A DNA stretch of 64,000 nt from Sphingobacterium olei (GTDB lineage Bacteria; Bacteroidota; Bacteroidia; Sphingobacteriales; Sphingobacteriaceae): NCBI RefSeq assembly GCF_005048855.1, contig NZ_SUME01000003.1, forward strand, positions 558,001 to 622,000, given 5' to 3'. Below the pieces are notes generated by a model that searched no databases, was not told the DNA's origin, and worked only from the letters and a program-made list of their open reading frames with translations. Positions 63,168 through 64,000 of the stretch are shown here, piece by piece. Position 1 is the stretch's first letter, and the number at the start of each line of letters is the position of its first letter. The position numbers and the translations under genes were made by a program.

Positions 63168-64000
63168 TTAGATGTTGCCCAAATAATCTTTTTTCTTCTT
63201 ATCAAATTCTTCTTGCGTAATAATGTGCTCATCTAGGAGCAATTTCAGCTTTTGCAACTGTTCTATTGGATCCACACGTTTTGTAGGCTCGGTAATCTCA
63301 TTGATGGACTGGCTGAAAAGATTGCCCATGCTCATACCTGCTCCAAGTGCAACTCCCGCTCCCGCAAGACCGCTTTCGTTTCTGGCGGCGTCACGCAATG
63401 CGCGTAATCGCTCGAGCTGTTCGAAGGTGAGTCCACCTTCAGCAGCAGCCATGCTGTCGGCCGTAATATCGGCCACTCTGCCGATTCTTTCTTCTGTCTC
63501 GGCATCAAAACTATTACCTTGTAGTCTAAAGTCCGTAATCCTAATGCCAAGCTGGTCAAATTCAGCGATAAGCTGTGCGCGTACCTCGGTAGTGATTGCA
63601 TTGAGCTGTGTATCGATTTCAGTGTAAGGCAGTTTTTTGCTGGCCAAATACGTAATCAGCAGTTGCGGAATGCGAGATTGGAGAACTTCTCTAAAAGTTT
63701 CTGTCGTGTAACGATCCACATTACCTGTCAATGTTGTAAATACGTGGAGTGGATTGGATAGGTGGTACGAAAAATTTCCAAAGGCGCTCAATTTGATTGG
63801 GATTTTGTAGATCGCATCGACATATTTGATAGGCGAGGATGTTCCCCAGCCTTGGTTCAACACTTCCGCTTTTCGGTAATAAAATAGACCCACCTTGTGC
63901 TCACTCTCAAAGAACTGCATCACTTTGAGTAACGAAGTGATGAAGGGAAGGTTATCCGTCTTGATGTCATAGGTGCCTTCCTGATCCAGTACATCGGTCA
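63168..64000 (-). CDS. SPFH-domain protein with C-terminal SHOCT domain (5' end outside window)
   Basis: At least 277 residues visible; the frame is open to the right edge (DVLDQEGTYDIKTDN before MMQFFE), so the N-terminus is outside. The visible SPFH core includes KLSAFGNFSYHLSNPLHVFTTL and EVLQSRIPQLLITYLASKKLPYTEIDTQLNAITTEVRAQLIAEFDQLGIRITDFRLQ. It resembles the YdjI/virion-core-like bacterial SPFH group. The last ~30 residues are a SHOCT motif (EQLQKLKLLLDEHIITQEEFDKKKKDYL), an oligomerisation segment. It is likely a membrane-associated scaffold with the small membrane proteins downstream. Confidence 0.85.
   Translation of the reverse strand, partial: TDVLDQEGTYDIKTDNLPFITSLLKVMQFFESEHKVGLFYYRKAEVLNQGWGTSSPIKYVDAIYKIPIKLSAFGNFSYHLSNPLHVFTTLTGNVDRYTTETFREVLQSRIPQLLITYLASKKLPYTEIDTQLNAITTEVRAQLIAEFDQLGIRITDFRLQGNSFDAETEERIGRVADITADSMAAAEGGLTFEQLERLRALRDAARNESGLAGAGVALGAGMSMGNLFSQSINEITEPTKRVDPIEQLQKLKLLLDEHIITQEEFDKKKKDYLGNI

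Noticed and set aside
63073..63232. Longer N-terminus of the 73-aa membrane protein
   Set aside because: It would overlap the SPFH coding end, and the natural start MKYLIVALF gives a proper signal/membrane segment.
1..64000. CRISPR array, tRNA/rRNA genes, insertion sequences, prophage
   Set aside because: No regular spacer repeats, tRNA T-loop patterns, transposase motifs or phage structural genes were found on reading; the only tandem repeat is the coding propeller.

Overview
The window looks like a chromosomal piece of a Bacteroidota bacterium, most likely Sphingobacteriaceae (Sphingobacterium/Pedobacter/Olivibacter-like). The grounds are promoters of the TTTG / TAnnTTTG type (for example before the cold-shock gene, the WYL regulator and metA), a SusD remnant, a TlpA-like lipoprotein with a DUF4369-type N-terminus, an alpha-2-macroglobulin with an inserted TonB-plug-like segment, LytTR and hybrid two-component systems, and many SPII lipoproteins. 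I saw no tRNA or rRNA gene, CRISPR array, transposase or phage gene.

Layout. 1-7.2 kb is housekeeping: 3' part of alaS, a TlpA-like lipoprotein, an orphan OmpR-type response regulator, a GH28 pectinase-like lipoprotein, HU, and a MetA-family enzyme carrying Glu111 (the acetyl-CoA form). 7.3-13.4 kb holds a GH76-like glycosidase, a Bcr/CflA-type efflux pump, an AraC regulator and a gamma-glutamyltransferase. 13.5-21.8 kb has a giant alpha-2-macroglobulin, a thioredoxin-fold/TPR protein and a MORN-TonB protein. 21.8-25.9 kb is a phospholipid-degradation locus: a dead susD remnant, a Tat-exported phosphocholine-specific phospholipase C and a sphingomyelinase-like EEP hydrolase. 25.9-29.0 kb carries a DoxX-like membrane protein, a DUF2459 protein and an LLM flavin oxidoreductase.

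29.4-39.5 kb is a tightly coupled signalling and exopolysaccharide locus: a hybrid kinase (GAF-PAS-HisKA-HATPase-REC-REC-Hpt), a REC-only protein, a HEAT-repeat membrane protein and a fused GT2 glycosyltransferase/LtaS-like sulfatase, with 1-4 nt overlaps, facing a YaiO-like outer-membrane barrel. A perfect 18-bp palindrome lies in its 5' region.

39.6-58.3 kb is accessory. It has eroded genes towards both ends (AraC and NmrA fragments, a frameshifted desaturase) and, at 43.6-54.4 kb, a one-direction run of an OmpA-type protein, five lipoproteins, three secreted proteins and a small membrane protein, then a NarL-type response regulator and its TPR histidine kinase. One lipoprotein is a regular seven-repeat propeller. 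I recognise no characterised pathway in this run, and it is the best candidate here for an undescribed envelope system. An ECF sigma factor with a membrane partner and a WYL regulator with GyrI-like and DUF1801-like genes follow.

58.3-64 kb returns to ordinary content: a cold-shock gene with a long leader and a strong terminator, a LytS/LytTR pair, a lipocalin-like lipoprotein, and a set of small membrane proteins downstream of an SPFH-SHOCT protein that runs off the right edge.
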